Shown one piece after another: positions 5,339-7,118 of a stretch of 7,118 nucleotides of DNA (positions are counted from its first letter, which is position 1; the number at the start of each line of letters is the position of its first letter). Source of the DNA: Myxococcales bacterium (GTDB lineage Bacteria; Myxococcota_A; Polyangia; Fen-1088). The position numbers were made by a program, and so were the translations under genes. The notes beneath the pieces were generated by a model, which worked only from the letters and a program-made list of their open reading frames with translations, searched no databases and was not told the DNA's origin. The stretch is taken from contig PMZX01000191.1 in the NCBI GenBank assembly GCA_003170035.1, forward strand, positions 23,318 through 30,435, read 5' to 3'.

Positions 5339-7118
5339 CTACCTTCGGATCGGGGGAGAAACCAGCACGACGGGGCCGTTGCGCGTTCGCAGGACCCGGC
5401 GTTCGGGCAGAAGGCCGAGCCCAAGCGGGACCAAAGCCGGCCAGCAGGTTTCGAGCACGCGCCGCTCGTCGGGCAGAAGGTCGTGCAGACACAGTTCTTC
5501 GCCCTCGATGGCTTCGAAGGCGATCGCGCGCAGGTCAGGCTCCAGGGCGAGCACGCGCTGGACATGCGGGCCGCCCACAGCCGCCAGGGCGCACACCTGC
5601 GCGACGGCGTCAGGTGGCAACGGCTGGTCCAGTTCTTCGCGCAGCACGGGGCGGCGAACGCGCGGGTCGACCACGACGAAGAGCCGGCCACGCTGCGTGC
5701 GTCCCACCAGGCGCGGCGGCGGCCTGTTGTCCTGGGGCGGGCCAGAATCCACGCCGCTTGTGGCGGCAGGTGGCGAAGGGACCGGTGTGATCGGCCAGGC
5801 GGCAATCGCTTCGGCCATGGCTGCGGCAGACGCAAAGCGCGCCTCAGGTGATTTCTCCAGCGCTCGACCGAGAACCTGATCGTAGGCGGCTGAAAGCCCG
5901 GGGCGGCGCTGGGCGACAGAGGGACAGGCTTGCCCGAGGTGCTGAGTCGTGAAGTCGGGGCCGACAAAGGGAGGCTGGGCGGTCAGCGCCTCGAACAGGG
6001 TGGTGCCCAGGGCGTAGATGTCGGCGGCAGCGCCGATCTTTCCGCCGGTGATCTGTTCGGGCGACAGATACGCGAGCGTGCCGATGAGACCGCCGGTCTG
6101 CGTCTGACCGAAGTCGAGCAGGTGGGCAGCACCGAAATCGCCCAGCTTGGCGTTGCCCGCGCCGTCGAACAGGATGTTGGCGGGCTTGACGTCCCGGTGG
6201 ACAATACCGTGGGCATGGGCCGCTTCCAACCCGGCCAGGACCTCCAGTGCCAGCCGTCGCACCGAGGCGGGCGAGAGCGCGCCCTGCTCGCCGAGCCGAT
6301 CGGCCAGCGTACCACCGGTCATGTGTTCCATGACCAGGATGCCCTCTTCGGGTCGGACCTCGTACACGCGCACGATGTGAGGATGTTGCAGCCGGCTCGA
6401 CGCCTCGGCTTCACGCAGGAAGCGGGCAAAGGCCTGGCGCTCGGGCCCTTCTGCGCCGGCGCCAGCGGACAAGACCTTGAGCGCCACGGTCCGACCGAGC
6501 AGTTCATCTTCGGCGGCATACACGCGGCCCAGCGATCCAGCACCCAGCGCATGCAGAACGCGGAAGCGCCGGGGCAGGGCAAGGCCTTGGTCCGCGCCGG
6601 TCGAGGCGGACGGTTCTGTTTCCAGGGCTGCGATGTCTGTCGCCGAGGAAGGCAGGTGAGCATCAAGGGTGTGCAGGCGACTCGCGATCTCCTGCGCGGC
6701 CGCGGGCAGGTCGAGCGCCAGCAGTTCCAGGCACAGCCGGCGCAGAGCCGGCACACGGGACTCGGGATCGCGGGCGGCAACTTGCAGGGCGCGCGCCGCC
6801 TCATGGTGCCGGCCCAGACGGCCAAGCAGGCGGCCCAGCGCCAGCCCGGCTTGCGGCCCCTCTGGGCCGGCCTCACGCACCGCTTGTTCGTAGAGTCGCC
6901 CGGCTTCGAGAAAACGTCCGGCGTGCTCCAGCAGATTAGCAGCGGCTAGCGGGCGCCCTGCCCGCTGGTAGTGCGCGGCCGCTTGCAGGTCGAGCCCGGC
7001 GCGCGCCTGCACCTGGGCGGCCATCTCGTGATGGCCTCGGCTGGCCAGGACGTCGGCGGCGCGCGCAACCTGGCCCAAGTTCGCCACGTCGAGAGCCTCG
7101 GCGATCTGGCGGGCGCGC
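5339..7118 (-). CDS. Hanks-type Ser/Thr protein kinase with N-terminal helical repeats, 5' end cut off by window
   Basis: The frame stays open past GTG 7087 to the window edge (in-frame residues RARQIAEALD precede it), so the true start lies outside. Numbering from GTG 7087: residues 1-115 are Ala/Leu/Arg-rich helical repeats of about 13 residues (QRAGRPLAAANLL, EHAGRFLEAGRLY), TPR-like and likely for protein binding. Residues 175-432 are a complete kinase domain: glycine loop GAGSLGRV (182-189), VALK with Lys204, Glu226 of helix C, HRDVKPAN (297-304) with Asp299, DFG (317-319), SPE (342-344) and DIYALG. The HRD arginine and threonines 329, 331 and 337 suggest control by activation-loop phosphorylation. 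A Pro-rich linker follows (433-458). Residues 459-582 resemble a shortened, inactive kinase fold. No membrane helix is seen, so it should be cytoplasmic. It phosphorylates Ser/Thr; substrates are unknown. Kinases with TPR-like arms are frequent in myxobacteria. Confidence 0.92.
   Translation of the reverse strand, partial: RARQIAEALDVANLGQVARAADVLASRGHHEMAAQVQARAGLDLQAAAHYQRAGRPLAAANLLEHAGRFLEAGRLYEQAVREAGPEGPQAGLALGRLLGRLGRHHEAARALQVAARDPESRVPALRRLCLELLALDLPAAAQEIASRLHTLDAHLPSSATDIAALETEPSASTGADQGLALPRRFRVLHALGAGSLGRVYAAEDELLGRTVALKVLSAGAGAEGPERQAFARFLREAEASSRLQHPHIVRVYEVRPEEGILVMEHMTGGTLADRLGEQGALSPASVRRLALEVLAGLEAAHAHGIVHRDVKPANILFDGAGNAKLGDFGAAHLLDFGQTQTGGLIGTLAYLSPEQITGGKIGAAADIYALGTTLFEALTAQPPFVGPDFTTQHLGQACPSVAQRRPGLSAAYDQVLGRALEKSPEARFASAAAMAEAIAAWPITPVPSPPAATSGVDSGPPQDNRPPPRLVGRTQRGRLFVVVDPRVRRPVLREELDQPLPPDAVAQVCALAAVGGPHVQRVLALEPDLRAIAFEAIEGEELCLHDLLPDERRVLETCWPALVPLGLGLLPERRVLRTRNGPVVLVSPPIRR

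Noticed and set aside
5322..5343. Convergent terminator between the CAP gene and the kinase
   Set aside because: Only a 5-base pairing (GGTAG with CTACC, which includes both stop codons) around a 12-base loop is present, with no T-run; too weak to call.
5930..6949. Open frame of 339 codons on the plus strand, antisense to the kinase
   Set aside because: It lies wholly within the kinase gene, whose motifs are complete on the minus strand. Long antisense frames are expected in GC-rich genes, and its product has no recognisable motif.
1..7118. A defence system, mobile element cargo or biosynthetic cluster
   Set aside because: No nuclease, transposase, integrase, toxin-antitoxin pair or synthase is seen, and the genes do not overlap or share spacing as a co-transcribed system would.

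Overview
The window is GC-rich bacterial DNA of the kind seen in Myxococcota (myxobacteria and relatives). The clues are a Hanks-type Ser/Thr kinase joined to helical repeats, an Ala/Ser/Pro-rich one-pass membrane protein opening with an EDSVLxSL-type motif that I remember from myxobacterial hypothetical proteins, CAP-domain and CBM9-like exported proteins, and strong purine-rich ribosome binding sites. The phylum is an inference from style, since no marker gene is present. I see no rRNA, tRNA, CRISPR array, transposase, phage gene or replication origin.

Layout: (1) 1-951 (+), the 3' part of a DUF4105/Lnb-type gene (catalytic-Cys domain plus five membrane helices), cut by the window edge. (2) 952-1139, a non-coding gap with a two-part stem-loop (961-1005) and a weak sigma70-like promoter candidate. 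(3) 1140-1940 (+), a bitopic membrane protein with a coiled coil and a low-complexity periplasmic tail. (4) 2074-2322 (+), a small DUF5678-like protein. (5) 2323-2478, a structured leader with inverted repeats. (6) 2479-3903 (+), an exported, probably lipid-anchored protein with a beta-rich domain, a CBM9-like domain and a lysine-rich tail encoded by DNA repeats. (7) 3904-4039, a long imperfect palindrome of the CCACAGAG type. (8) 4040-5326 (+), a secreted CAP/SCP-domain protein starting at GTG. (9) 5339-7118 (-), a convergent Ser/Thr kinase running off the right edge. No gene-free stretch exceeds 300 bases.

Four of the six genes encode membrane, lipid-anchored or secreted proteins, so this looks like a cell-envelope neighbourhood. 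The plus-strand genes are separated by 133-188 base gaps, several with structured DNA and most with their own ribosome binding site, so they look like separate transcription units rather than one operon. Nothing in the sequence ties them into a single pathway. The best leads are the kinase-like but catalytically empty C-terminal segment of the kinase, the EDSVL/coiled-coil membrane protein, and the CCACAGAG palindrome.
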